Assembly: GCA_019321725.1 (NCBI GenBank) | Contig: CM033106.1 | Coordinates: 16,156,551 to 16,220,550 of the forward strand | DNA length: 64,000 bases | Direction: 5' to 3' | DNA from: Paulownia fortunei | Lineage: Eukaryota > Streptophyta > Magnoliopsida > Lamiales > Paulowniaceae | Shown here: in pieces, positions 1-10,789 of the stretch | Position numbering within the stretch: the first letter of the stretch is position 1 | Layout of the letters: every line of letters starts with the position of its first letter | Translations under genes and position numbers: made by a program | Notes under the pieces: generated by a model | Told to the model about the DNA's origin: nothing | Seen by the model: only the letters and a program-made list of their open reading frames with translations | The model's database searches: none

Positions 1-1602
1 GTATTTTGGTCTAATTTTGAATAATCCCCATTATTCAAAAATAACCAACCAACCACTTCTCTCTTTCTCCTCAGTGTAGACGGCCATAATCAAGATTACA
101 TTAGCATCCTGGCATATCCATAATTATGGGGATTTTGACTTTCCAAATCCTATCCATACATATATATATATATATTATATGTATACATAAATATATATAA
201 TGTATATTCACATATGTACACATACATACACATACACATGTACATATATTTATCACATATATTTAAGGATAAATCCTATTTATATTTTATTTGTTTCTCT
301 TCATTTATCTAGTGGACTCCTACAATTTAACTACTAGTTATTGATCTTGGTCTTGGACATTAATAAAGTCCAACTAATTATTTCAATTAATCAATTAATT
401 CCCAAATCTCAAATTAATCAATCCAATTGATTAATTTATTCTATTCCATTTATTGGGGTTCCTAATTAAATTAAATTTAATTAAATAATTCAATTATTTA
501 ATTAAATATTTAATCTAACAATTAAATTAAATTAAAAGCATAATTAATTAATTGCATCCAACATTTAGATTTAGTAATTTTGTAATGTCAACACCTAAAA
601 TTATGTGTGATCCTTTTTGGTTCACAAATAATACTAGTAGTAGGCTTACAACTTTTCTAATTTACAAATAATGATTACTCGATTAATTAATATATTTGGA
701 ATTAACTCTTTAATTTTAATAACCTACAAATCATGGTAAAACACCTAGCCACTAGCATGATTACCTAGTAGTAGGTGTAACAATGAGTAAACCTATTTTA
801 GTTGTGAGTCTCATACACATACATTCCTTCGATAACTAATCTCCCGATTGAATCTATGGCATAGACTATAAGTTGAAGCCTAAACTAATTCAATAACTAT
901 TATCCCATTTCAAGTGATTCCTGATGAATCAAAATTCATCCTGCCTTGGCGAAGGTCTTCGAATCACAAACTATGAAAACATAGGAGAATCCCTTATCAA
1001 ATGACAAGTGTCGAATTCTATGTTGGCCACTAACAAATCTCCATGCATATCAGTGCAACACCCAACATATCCCCTTTGGGATTGTCAAGCAATCAGAAGA
1101 TATATCAAAGTGCCGCAGGATGTACACAAGGCTACAATCATGCCTAAAGTTAAAGGACTAACCATGTATTATCACAACATGGAAATTTTTATTTTGACAG
1201 ACAAAGCCTCTAGCTAAGCTACAGGCCATGTTCGGTGAACTTGTTCTCTAACAAGCACGTATATATATGCAATTGTGTCACTACGCTGATGCTAATGGAA
1301 TGCAACATCCTTATCTTACGAGCATGATCGTATGCATAAGTCTTATTAGGCTATTTGATGTCCTGTCTTACAAAACCCTCGACTCGAACTTATTTTAAAC
1401 TAAAACCTTAGAGACATGTTCTATGATTGCCATAATATGCACGACAAAGCCCATAGCTAAATATGGTGTAGGGACTTTATCGGATTATCTAAGTGTAATC
1501 AAGATAAAGAAGTGCTAATAAGTTAATGTATATAGAATAAGATTGTATATTTTAAGAATATATGAGTGGCCATTAATTGACACGTCTAACTCTACTCTAG
1601 CA
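1..1602 (-). repeat. LTR of copia element A1 (left copy, partial)
   Basis: Long terminal repeat, running off the left edge of the window. Position 1 matches 6888 in the right-hand copy (both read TTTTGGTCTAATTTTG) and the match continues through the AT-rich TTAATTAA-type stretches. It ends at 1602 in CTCTAGCA, a decayed form of the CTCTAACA end seen in the sister LTRs at 13652 and 48200. The purine-rich tract next to it and the RNase H side of the element show that on the minus strand this is the 3' LTR. It holds a (TA)n run near 160-176. It keeps about 500 bp that the right LTR has lost. Small open frames inside it are chance. Confidence 0.85.
155..180. repeat. (TA)n microsatellite in the A1 LTR
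   Basis: TATATATATATA-type run, also present at 7047-7066 in the other LTR copy with a different length. No other meaning. Confidence 0.9.
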
Positions 1603-1622
1603 ATCTTCCACTTGCCCCGGAG
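1603..1622 (-). promoter_or_regulatory. Polypurine tract of A1
   Basis: Directly beside the LTR the minus strand reads GGGGCAAGTGGAAGAT, matching the purine-rich primer site (GGGCAAGTGGGAGAT type) used for plus-strand DNA synthesis in plant copia elements. The same site at 48201 in A2 is better preserved. It fixes the element as minus-strand. Confidence 0.7.
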
Positions 1623-3000
1623 CAAATTACCCAGTATCTTAGGCCCATCTTCCAAAGATGTCCTTCGTATATTATTTGTACTAGGGGTTTGGCTAGTGGA
1701 TCTGCTAGATTTTCTACCAAGGTTGTTTTCTCCATTATTGAGTCACCTATACGAATGATTACTCTAATCATATGGTATCACCTCATATTGTGGTTAGATC
1801 TATGATGAGATTTTGGCTCTCTTTCTTGCACAATAGCCCTATTGTTATCATAGTAGACTTTTACTGGATTAACAATAGCCAGAACTACTTCCAACCCTTT
1901 GGAAGAGGTTTCTCATCCAAAAACATTTCTTTGTACGATCTTAAGTGGCGATGTATAAATCCTTGATGGTGGAATCTATAGTTGAGTCAATAATAGAACT
2001 CTTTCTAGCTAACCGCCACCATTTAGGATAAATATGATTCTAAACATGGATCGAGTTATCTACTTTGGACCAAAAGCTAGTTGTAATATTCTAGCTTTAG
2101 TTCTCCTAACCATGTTCCAAGAAGACGTCTTTAATGCTTCACATGCACCCTTATCTATGGCTTTTAATGATAAAACATATTGATATCTGCTATTGACACT
2201 CAGACCATTCTTGATATCACGTCTCATACATAGACTTTGGAAAAGAATAGCTATGACTCCAAGCTAAACACTTTTAGCATCTATGCACATACATTTGGAG
2301 TGGTCCAGCATCCTTTTAGATCCATACAGATCTAAATCCCCAAGCTCTATGATGCCCCCCTAAATCCCTCATGGAGAACTTGGTAGATAACAAGTTGTAG
2401 TTAATTGTAACATTTCTACAACATCCTTATGAGTAGAGTGTTACTAACACAATAAATTCTACTTTGCTCCCACTAATTTTCTTGCACACATACGCTCTAT
2501 TCGCATTCCTAAGTAGATCAAATCATTTGATTAACTCAGTAAATCGAATAAATATCCTTCCATATACTCAGATATGGCCAGTAGGATACCAATGAATTTC
2601 AGCATTGTATTTGGTAAGAGGTTTCCTCAATAGTCAACACTTTGACTTTGAGTGAAATCCTTTTATTCCAGTTATGCCTTATAGGTCATCATCTCTCCGC
2701 GTAATCCAAGTTTTCACTTGCACACCCATTTGCAGCCAATAGGTACTATACCCTGTGGTGGGTCCATCAAGGTTTGTACCTTGTTGGAGTACACGGAGTC
2801 CATATCGAATGGTATTTTGCTAATTTTCCTGAACTGATGTCATACATCAATGTTCCCTTTTAAATCATTATTCAAGGGAATCTTTGTGAACTTAGAATTT
2901 AAGAGAGAGTTCATGGTTCTTGAATTTATTCAAACTCTATTATCTAGCCATTTTCTATCCAATAGAAAACACCTTTCTACAAGAAGGTCACATTCCTGAA
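1603..3000 (-). pseudogene. Copia RT and RNase H remnant (A1)
   Basis: Minus-strand remnant of the polymerase part. Short pieces of RT are readable around 2400-2520, including the CKKISGS-type segment that precedes the active site, but the YVDD catalytic box that A2 still shows at 49186-49200 has been lost here. The part next to the polypurine tract is where copia RNase H lies and matches the equivalent A2 stretch at the DNA level. Stops and frameshifts are dense. The call rests mainly on A2 and on gene order. Confidence 0.55.
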
Positions 3001-3002
3001 AA

Positions 3003-3218
3003 CTAACACTTTAGATTTGATAAATCATAGAAGCGATATCTAATGGATTTCTTTGGATACCCCATAAATTTGTATAAGTTGGATCTTGCATCCAACCTAT
3101 CTTTCACTAACCGCTTTGCACAAGTAGGCCTCCTCGTACCCACAAGTATGAGGAGTTTTTTTCCTATGTCATATCCAATATGATATTTTTGAGTATCAAC
3201 TTTGTTGACTTTCTTCAT
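3003..3218 (-). pseudogene. Copia integrase C-terminal remnant (A1)
   Basis: A 71-codon open piece ending in a segment with YKFMGYPKKSIRYRFYD. This is the end of the copia integrase, where the family reads roughly F-x-G-Y-P-K-x-x-x-G-Y-x-F-Y. The catalytic core is not in this piece. A2 has the same segment at 50040-50280, there as two tandem copies. No function remains. Confidence 0.65.
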
Positions 3219-4169
3219 AAGAATGTCATTGATTCTAAGTGAAAGAGAAAGAGCTTAGTGAAACTCAACAAGGGCTCACATTTTCGAGAATCCTATTATC
3301 CATTAGATAATCAAAGAACTCACCGCCTTAGTATATATTTACTCGATCATATTGAAGGATTTTAATACTTCTGTTGATTTTATTCTCTACCTCATATCCA
3401 GATTCTTTGAATTCTTCAAAACATTTAAAGTAATGAAGTGACAATAGTTAGCTTGTGCATTAACATTAAATGGACTGCATACAATTCTTTTGGATCAAAT
3501 TTAAAATGGTGCTTTGCTCTATTTGTCCCACAAATGGTGATTTGGTTATCCTTCCCTAAAGATAATATTCACAAGTCGGCATCACATGCAAGTCTAAGAG
3601 GTCAAGCAAACAAGCCATTGTTTGAATTCTTTCTTCAGGGATATGACCTAGCCTAGCCTATCACAACTATGTATAAGTATGATTATCTAAACTTATTTTG
3701 TTGACTTTGTTAGATGGAATTTTTATGGTAGTGTAAATTAATTACCAAAGTATGAACATCAAGAGTCATAGAACATTTCCATCTTTTGACTTTTCAATCA
3801 AAACTTTCTTTGATTTAATAGAAATCCCACTCTTAAATTTTTTGCACTGCAGATAAATAATTATCACTAACTCAATTCATTCTAGAGATAAGCAGACCAT
3901 TCCTTTAGCCGAGGAAGCAACCTTTACTTCACTTCCAAGTTTCAGGATTTCCTCTTAAACTCATTTTTTGTCACCCTCTACAACTCTTTATAGAGATGGA
4001 ATTATATCCAGTATCAAATACCTAAGAAGAATTGTCAATAATTGACTTCAACAAAATGTTTATTTGAATTAAAACCCTTTCTGACTTAAATATTTGAATT
4101 ATTTTTCTTTCTAATTTAAGACGTGAATTAGAACTCTTTCTAATTCATTTAAGTAAGTCAAAACTTTCA

Positions 4170-4208
4170 TTTTCTATTTCCATGCCCTATTTTACCACAA
4201 TGGTAGCA
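4170..4208 (-). pseudogene. Copia gag zinc knuckle remnant (A1)
   Basis: The minus strand reads CYHCGKIGHGNR, the first two cysteines and the histidine of the retroviral CX2CX4HX4C nucleocapsid knuckle that binds element RNA. The last cysteine is not clear. The matching site in A2 is at 51190-51229. It sits upstream of the integrase and RT remnants, as expected for copia order gag-pro-int-RT-RH. The rest of gag is not readable. Confidence 0.6.
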
Positions 4209-4759
4209 TAAACTTGTCTTATCTGGATTAATCCCTTAGCTTGGCCAATTTTTAAATTTTTGTTTCTATTGTGAACTCTTTCTTAATCCATCTCTTAAAC
4301 CCTAAGTTTTAGAGTAGGTGAAACGAAAAAAACAAAATTAGTCTTTGAAAACCAGAGTCTCCTATAAGAGTTATAGGATGTCCTTCTACAACTCTTTGTA
4401 GGATGTGCAGTGGGAGGTGCTTTGCATAACTCTTGTGAAAACTATTTCTACAACTATTTGCAGAAACTTTCTTTTACACATTTTAGACCTTTTAAAATTT
4501 TAAGAACAATCCTTTAATTTTAATAGCAATCTTTTTTTGGAGCTTAGTAATATTTAGTGTCATTTAGAATAAATCAAGTGGATATAGTAGTGATAACTAT
4601 TATCCTAAGTGAGATAGAAAACCAAGCATTTATTTTTTATAACAAGGTCTTTAATAATTAATGCCTCCCACTATTTTCTTCTATTCCATCACCCCTAATA
4701 GAAGTTTGGGAAATTGAATTTCCTAGTGGGCTTAAGGTCTAATGGAAATATCTTGCACT

Positions 4760-4883
4760 CCAATTTTATGAGCCCATAAAATATTTATATCGATGGTTAA
4801 CTCTTTGATGATTATATCACCATATAACCCTTAAGTTTGTTTTACTCACCTATTTCCGTATGCCCCAATTTTATGAGCCCATA
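4760..4883 (-). repeat. Paired leader motif (A1)
   Basis: The 19-mer CCAATTTTATGAGCCCATA occurs at 4760-4778 and again at 4865-4883, 105 bp apart. The same pair occurs in A2 (51478 and 51585, 107 bp apart) and one copy lies at 17042 in a truncated relative. It lies between the gag knuckle and the primer site. Its role is unknown. Confidence 0.6.
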
Positions 4884-5839
4884 TGTTAGACAACACCCAT
4901 CAAATGTTCATGTAGATGGAGAATCAAGATGTCCCACGACCTATAGATGATATAATGACGAATCTATCCTACAAGCATCTCCATGCTTGGTTGAGATCAT
5001 AGTTTTCCAACATAAGACCACCCCACGATTCATGGCCAGTGATCAAGTGCAGTAGCGTCGTCATGTCTCTACCTTTGATAGTAGGCATGAAATGATAGAT
5101 CCTACCTAACCTGTTCATTTTTGTTTGAAATTGAAAATATTTCATTAAGTTTCAAAAACTTATGGGTTTCTTATTTCCAAAACCTCATCAACTTAATTAC
5201 TTAGTGGCTTATTTAATGCTTTTTCATCATATATTGTGCAAGTAAAAATATTTAATAAAATCTAACATGCATCTTATGCAAAAAAATGATGGGATGACTA
5301 TGGCCAACCTATGCAACCTATTTGAGCCAAAAAATGGGTCAAGGTCAATCTAAGGGTATAAATATTTCTTTTCTATTATATTTCATTTTTGTACCCACAC
5401 ATGCATGGACCTTGAATCTCCTATTCTATTACATTTACATTTAATAACCCATACAAGAATGGACCTTTAGGCTTCGAACGTCCTTCATTTACAAAACTAA
5501 AATAAAAACCTCACTTTTGATTCTACTCTTTTTGCAATAATTTAAATGCAACACAAAATAGAATAAGAGGCTCGCAGGCCCTAAAAACACAAAGATAATT
5601 AAAATATACATCTAATCACCTTGGTCATAGGCCCATGATCGTCCCTAAATAATTCATGCAATAAACATATATCACATGAATTTTAAAGCATATAAACTTA
5701 CCAAGTTGTTTAAATTTTTTAATTTTTAAAAAATTGGGATAAAATAAACTTTTCAAGAAAAACTATTTTTCTAAAATTAAAATTAATATTTAATTTTAAT
5801 TAAAAAACTTAAATTCATAAAAACACACATGCATGGGAC

Positions 5840-6075
5840 TGTCCAGCACATAAGCTGGGTAGTTGGTCGGAGCACACTACTCTCGACCAGTAGGTGTGTT
5901 GTGCTGCCTAGCAGCTACCAAGCAATCGCTGTCCAGCCCGTCGGGGTGCTGGGCAGCCAGTTGATGAGTCCCGTTGGTCACTCGCCAAGTTCAACCTAGC
6001 GGGGTTTTCACAGATGAGTAGTTTGTGTGGTCATCACCCCACACGCATCACTCAAGCCCACGATCGAAGCCATCG
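5840..6075 (-). other. GC-rich leader segment (A1)
   Basis: An island much richer in GC than its surroundings, just inside the primer site, with words such as GTCCAGC, GTGCTGGGCAGCC and GCTCGA recurring in both orientations. Equivalent islands lie in the same place in A2 (52655-53015), in the truncated relative (17925-18345) and before the gag of the plus-strand copia (32390-32455). No open frame is conserved, so it is probably a structured or silenced leader. Confidence 0.55.
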
Positions 6076-6267
6076 CTCGATGTTTAACTTGTAACCAACA
6101 AAACATTTGAATATTTGTGTGTGTGCATTAATTTAACCAATTAAACATTTTACAAAAATATTTTATCCTATAATCTAACAAAAATTGCCGCACGTTTAAT
6201 AATTAAATAGTACATGCTTATCAAATATAAACATGAAATGAATCAAATCTGATAAGAAAAATGCAAA

Positions 6268-6284
6268 CCATGTCTCTAATACCA
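6268..6284 (-). promoter_or_regulatory. tRNA-iMet primer binding site (A1)
   Basis: The minus strand reads TGGTATTAGAGACATGG one base inside the LTR. This matches the plant initiator-methionine tRNA primer site (TGGTATCAGAGC type) with a few changes. It confirms that 6286 is the inner edge of the 5' LTR on the minus strand. Confidence 0.8.
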
Positions 6285-7596
6285 CTGTTGGGTTTGTTTT
6301 ACTGAAAGGGTTTATGCAGTAGAAATTTAAAATTTAAAATTAAATAAATAAGCGCATCTATCAAAAAACAAATATGAGCCCCTTTGGTTCTTGTAGCGGT
6401 TTTATTAATTCGCACTTTGTTATCACTCTATAAAAATTAAATTTGCACCAAAACACTGTAACCTCGTTGGAAGTAGGGATTCAAATGCCTCCCCTCTAAA
6501 ATGTCCAGCTTTCGGATATAGACACGAAAATAAATTATTCGCTAGTAGAACTTTATTTATTTACGAATTTGATTCTTTGAGTAGAATCGCAATCCCTCTA
6601 TCAATCGATGATTAGAGATTGTATTTGTGTGGATAAATAATTATAGATTAATTATTCTTTGCACCTTTTGAAAAGAAATCAAAGAAGAGAAAGTAGAAGA
6701 TGAAAAACTATTGTTCTTTTTCTTTTATGTGACAGTCGAAATTAAAAAAAAAAGTATGATGAAGACTTTCTTCTCTCTTTTTTCTCAAATTTTTGGCACC
6801 GTAAAAATTAAAAAATGGTGTTTACTGATTTTTAGAGTTGTATACACTTTTGAAAATCAGCCACTAAGTGGCTTAATACACACATGTGTGTTTTGGTCTA
6901 ATTTTGAATAATCCCCATTATCCAAAAATAACCAACCAACCACTTCTCTCTCTCTCCTCAATGTACATGGCCCTAATCAAGACTACACTAGCCTCCTAAC
7001 ACCATATCCATAATTATGGGGATTTTGAATTTCAAAATCCTATCCATACACATATATATATATATATAATATACGTATATGTATACAAATATATCTATTA
7101 TATATTCACATATATACATGTCACATACCCGTGAAATATATATCTATATTTATATAAATCATATATATTTAAAGATAAATCCTATTTATTTATTATTTAT
7201 TTTTCTTCATTTATGTAGTGGTTTCTACAATTAGGCCACTAATTATTGATCTTGGGCTTGGACTTTAATAAAGTCCAACTAATTAATTCAATTAATCAAT
7301 TAATTCATGAATCTCACATTAATCAATCCAATTAATTAATTTATTCTGCTTCATTTGTTGGGGTTCCTAATTAAATTAGATTTAATTAAATATATAATCC
7401 AATAATTAAATTAAATTAAAATCTTAATTAATTAATCTATATTATTTAATTGCATCCAATAATTGGATTTACCAATTTTGAAATGTCCACACCCAAAATT
7501 ATGTGTGACCCTTTTAGGTTCACAACTAATACTAGCATTGTGCCTCTAGTCTAAGGACTAGCCATGTACTATCGGAACATGAAAATTCTTATTTCG

Positions 7597-10444
7597 ACAG
7601 GTGGTATAAACCACAAGCACATAGAATCAACAAGTAATAAGGAATGAGTACAGTATCATATCCTTAGAGATAGTGTGTGTAAGTACCAAATATAGTAACC
7701 TATGCTATATTTGACTTAATGATTTTTATGATGTTTAAATCAAATTGCAAGAACTAACTAATTAAACAAAAGCAACTAAAACCTTAAGAGATTATGCGAT
7801 TGAATTCAATACAAAATAGAGTCAAGGCATTGGCTAGCTATCTCTGTTGTTATAAACCTAGCTTAATTGTGATTGGCAATGATGTGTGTTGTGTGACAGC
7901 GGGGTCCGCCTATTTTAATTAGTGCTCTCTCTCGAGACGGACCAAATCTACCCCTAGTAGGCTACTAGCGTTATCTCTAGCTACGGGCCATTCCACTAAG
8001 AGTGCCTTGAGCTTTGTAAATTCCATTAGCATTTGGTTTTCACACCTATGATTATCGCATGTACCTATGTCTATATCTCTATAAGGGTCGGTCCATGGCA
8101 TATACTACTCGGTCCATTGCTACAACCTCACCTTTTGATCTTAATTGTAACAATTAGAATCAACTTGAAATTAGTCAAGTCACAAAAAGCATTAAACACA
8201 TAGTATATGCTCATTACAATAAAAGCAACATTCCAATCACAATATAAACATCAACTCATAACTCCATAGAAATAGCTTTCTAGGCCTTGACAAAAGTGGT
8301 TTAGCTCATATTAAAATTAAACTGGCACTAAGTGATAACATCATGATTCGAAAATTTCTCAAAACTAAACAAAATAAAAGAATAATTTAAGTAGAAGATT
8401 ACAACCACTAAGTGATTCTTCGCTTATTCTTCAATGCTCAATGATGCTCTTTCTCTTTTTGTCTTCAAATCCCAGGCTCCTTAGTAATAAGTGTGTGTGT
8501 GTTCTTAGTGTAGTGTATGAAGAAATTGTTGGGTTTGCGTGACCCCGAGATATGTGCAGCAAAAAATTAAAATTTTTAAAAATATTAAACCATAATAATT
8601 ATAGTAATACCCCGGATTCGATACGATTTTTAACGATCTCGCAATTTTCAATAGCTGTAATAAAATAATAAAAGTATCAATTTATACGTTTCTTTACACT
8701 TTAGTTGTCGTAGATATGAAGCAATCAATTGCTAACCCATTTCCTGAATTTGGTCAACAAGGATTCAAATGTCTCCCTTCTAAAGTAGTCCACACTTTGA
8801 TCAAGAACACAAAATCAGAATTTCGCTAGCAATTCTGATTTCTTTTCTAATCTAGTTGACAAAGTGTATAGAAAATATTAATTTCTGTTATCAACTTGTG
8901 ATAAAAGAATTAACACTTAAAAATGAAATTTTTAGAGAAAAAAATAGATGAAGAAATCAATTTTCTTCATTCTTAATTTCTATATGGCTGAAAATTATAG
9001 GGATCATAATTCACCCTTAAATTTTCAGCTACCATGTATTTATAGGGGATAAAAAATTTCAAGAGTCCTACTCTTGGTATTTTGTGTCTCCTTTTGATTG
9101 GTTGGAAGATATTTTGGTTCATCCAAACTTCTTCCATTTTTATCTCTTTCATATCTTCAAAAGATATTCAAGATTACCCAAGAATTCTAAACTCTGGACT
9201 TTCCATCATTTTTCATGGGCCTTTCCTAATAGGCCTTAGTGAATTGGACTTGGACTTAAAATTAAATCCTATAATTAATCTAATTAATTATCTTACCTAA
9301 ATTAATTAATTCCATCTAGTCCATTTAATCAAATTAGACTCGATTAAATAATCCAATTATTTAATTAAGTAAATTAATTCAATAATTAAATTAATTTATG
9401 GATAATACAATTAATTTGATTCAATCAAATAACTGTTTCACTCCAATTTGGCTTCTTAATCTTGTTAGGTCCAATTAAATAATTCAATTATTTAATTGAA
9501 TAATTAATTCAACTCCTTAAATTAATTTAAGCCCTTAATTAATTAATCTCTATTAATAATTGGATCCAACCTTTGGATCAATTTCTAAATTAGAAATATT
9601 TCATCTCAAATTATGTGTGACCGTTTAGGTTCACAACTAAGCTAGCAGTGGGCTTACAATATTTGCAACTTATGAATAGTAATTATTCTAATTAATTAAT
9701 TCAATTAATTAGTCTGCTTGAAATTAATTCCTTAATTTCAAGAACCTCCCCAGTCATGTCAGGTGCTACTTTAATAGAAATATGGAGAAAGGTGTGTTTT
9801 TGGGTGGAGAGAAAAAGTGTGTGAGAATTTAGGTATAGAGTATGTGTGAATTATGTGTTGAATGATATGTACATATCATTTGTGTGATGTAATTGTGTGT
9901 ATATAGTGTATTTAATAGAGTGTCAAATGGTGTGTGAGAGTGTACTGGTGTATAACAATAAAGATTCCATACATAGATTAAATTGCCACTTGTCCCTAAA
10001 AAATCCAAATATTTTTTTTAAATTTGGACCACTAGCGTCGTTGTGTGGAGATCAAGCCCCACGGTGTGTCCTAGGGGTGTCACGTCGTAAGACTGTTCCA
10101 AACTACATTGTTCAGCTTTTTTCCCAATTTTTCACCTATTTCGAAGTTGAACTAGCTTTTAGTGTATTCATAAGATTTGTTGTCCTATCTCTTTTCTTTC
10201 TATATCTTCAAGAATCAGCTCAATATTACTTTTTTGGAAAGCATTATGTTGGAAATAAGAAGACTGTATATCTGAAAGTTTCAGTAACCGATTTTCCATC
10301 TTTCACTCTATTTCTTCAATTGTTAGTTCCTACACATAATTATCATAAAATAAGGCACAATTGTATCCATTGTAAGACAAAATTATGTGCAATTATGCTA
10401 AGGAAGGTGGCGAAAATATCACAATTTATGAGCCTATCAACAGG
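7597..10444 (-). mobile_element. Solo LTR B1 with target duplication ACAGG
   Basis: A solo LTR (7602-10439) beginning TGGTATAAACC and ending GAGCCTATCA, flanked by ACAGG at 7597-7601 and 10440-10444. Without the nested C1 it is about 1.58 kb. It matches LTR B2 (21617-26200, about 1.65 kb without T1), which belongs to the gypsy gag-protease element, so B1 marks a lost copy of that family. Orientation follows B2. Both ends were placed by the match to B2, the duplication and the uninterrupted A1 left LTR. The 187-codon frame at 9897-10460 lies inside it and is not conserved in B2. Confidence 0.85.
8522..9781 (-). mobile_element. Solo copia LTR C1 with target duplication GAAAT
   Basis: A 1250-bp LTR (8527-9776) starting TGTTGGGTTTGCGTGA and ending GCTACTTTAATA, with GAAAT at 8522-8526 and 9777-9781. 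It interrupts B1. It belongs to the same LTR group as A1, A2 and 57054-59161, but is shorter because a block that the others carry after the CATG near 9757 is missing. Minus orientation is assigned from A1 and A2. The final ATA for ACA is probably a point change. Confidence 0.82.
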
Positions 10445-10789
10445 CAAAGCCTCTAGCTAAGAATTTCCTATGGACTATGTTCGATGAACTTGTTTTCTAA
10501 TAAGCACCCACATACATGCTCTTGCATCACTATGTTGATTCTAATGGAATGCATTATCCTTATCTTACTAGCATACATCATTTGCACGAGTTTTACTGGG
10601 CTATTTGATTTTCTATCTAAAAAAACCCTCGACTTGGAACTCATTTAAGACCAAATCCTTAGAGATATGTTCCATGATCGCCACCATATGTGTGATCATG
10701 CCCGTAGCTAAATATAATTTAGGGACTTTATCTGATTGTCTAAGTGCAATCAAGATAAAGAAGTGCCTATAAGTTAATATATATCGAAT

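Larger units (their letters stand above)
1603..6285 (-). mobile_element. Internal region of copia element A1, decayed
   Basis: Internal part of a minus-strand Ty1/copia retrotransposon about 4.7 kb long. From right to left it holds a primer site, a GC-rich leader, a gag zinc knuckle, an integrase end, a reverse transcriptase region and an RNase H region. It lines up with A2 (48201-53457) over many short blocks, for example the leader motif CCAATTTTATGAGCCCATA and the integrase end. No frame stays open for more than about 70 codons, so it is long dead. A1 and A2 belong to one family with LTRs over 2 kb and unusually long leaders. Confidence 0.8.

Noticed and set aside
480..560. TTAATTAA-rich blocks as candidate scaffold or origin sites
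   Set aside because: They recur in every LTR of this copia group (9290-9540, 19330-19600, 46880-47110, 54330-54540, 58180-58430) and are simply part of the LTR.
9897..10460. Longest plus-strand open frame in the window (187 codons)
   Set aside because: It lies inside solo LTR B1 and runs past its end; the matching part of LTR B2 (25660-26200) has no such frame, and the peptide has no recognisable domain.
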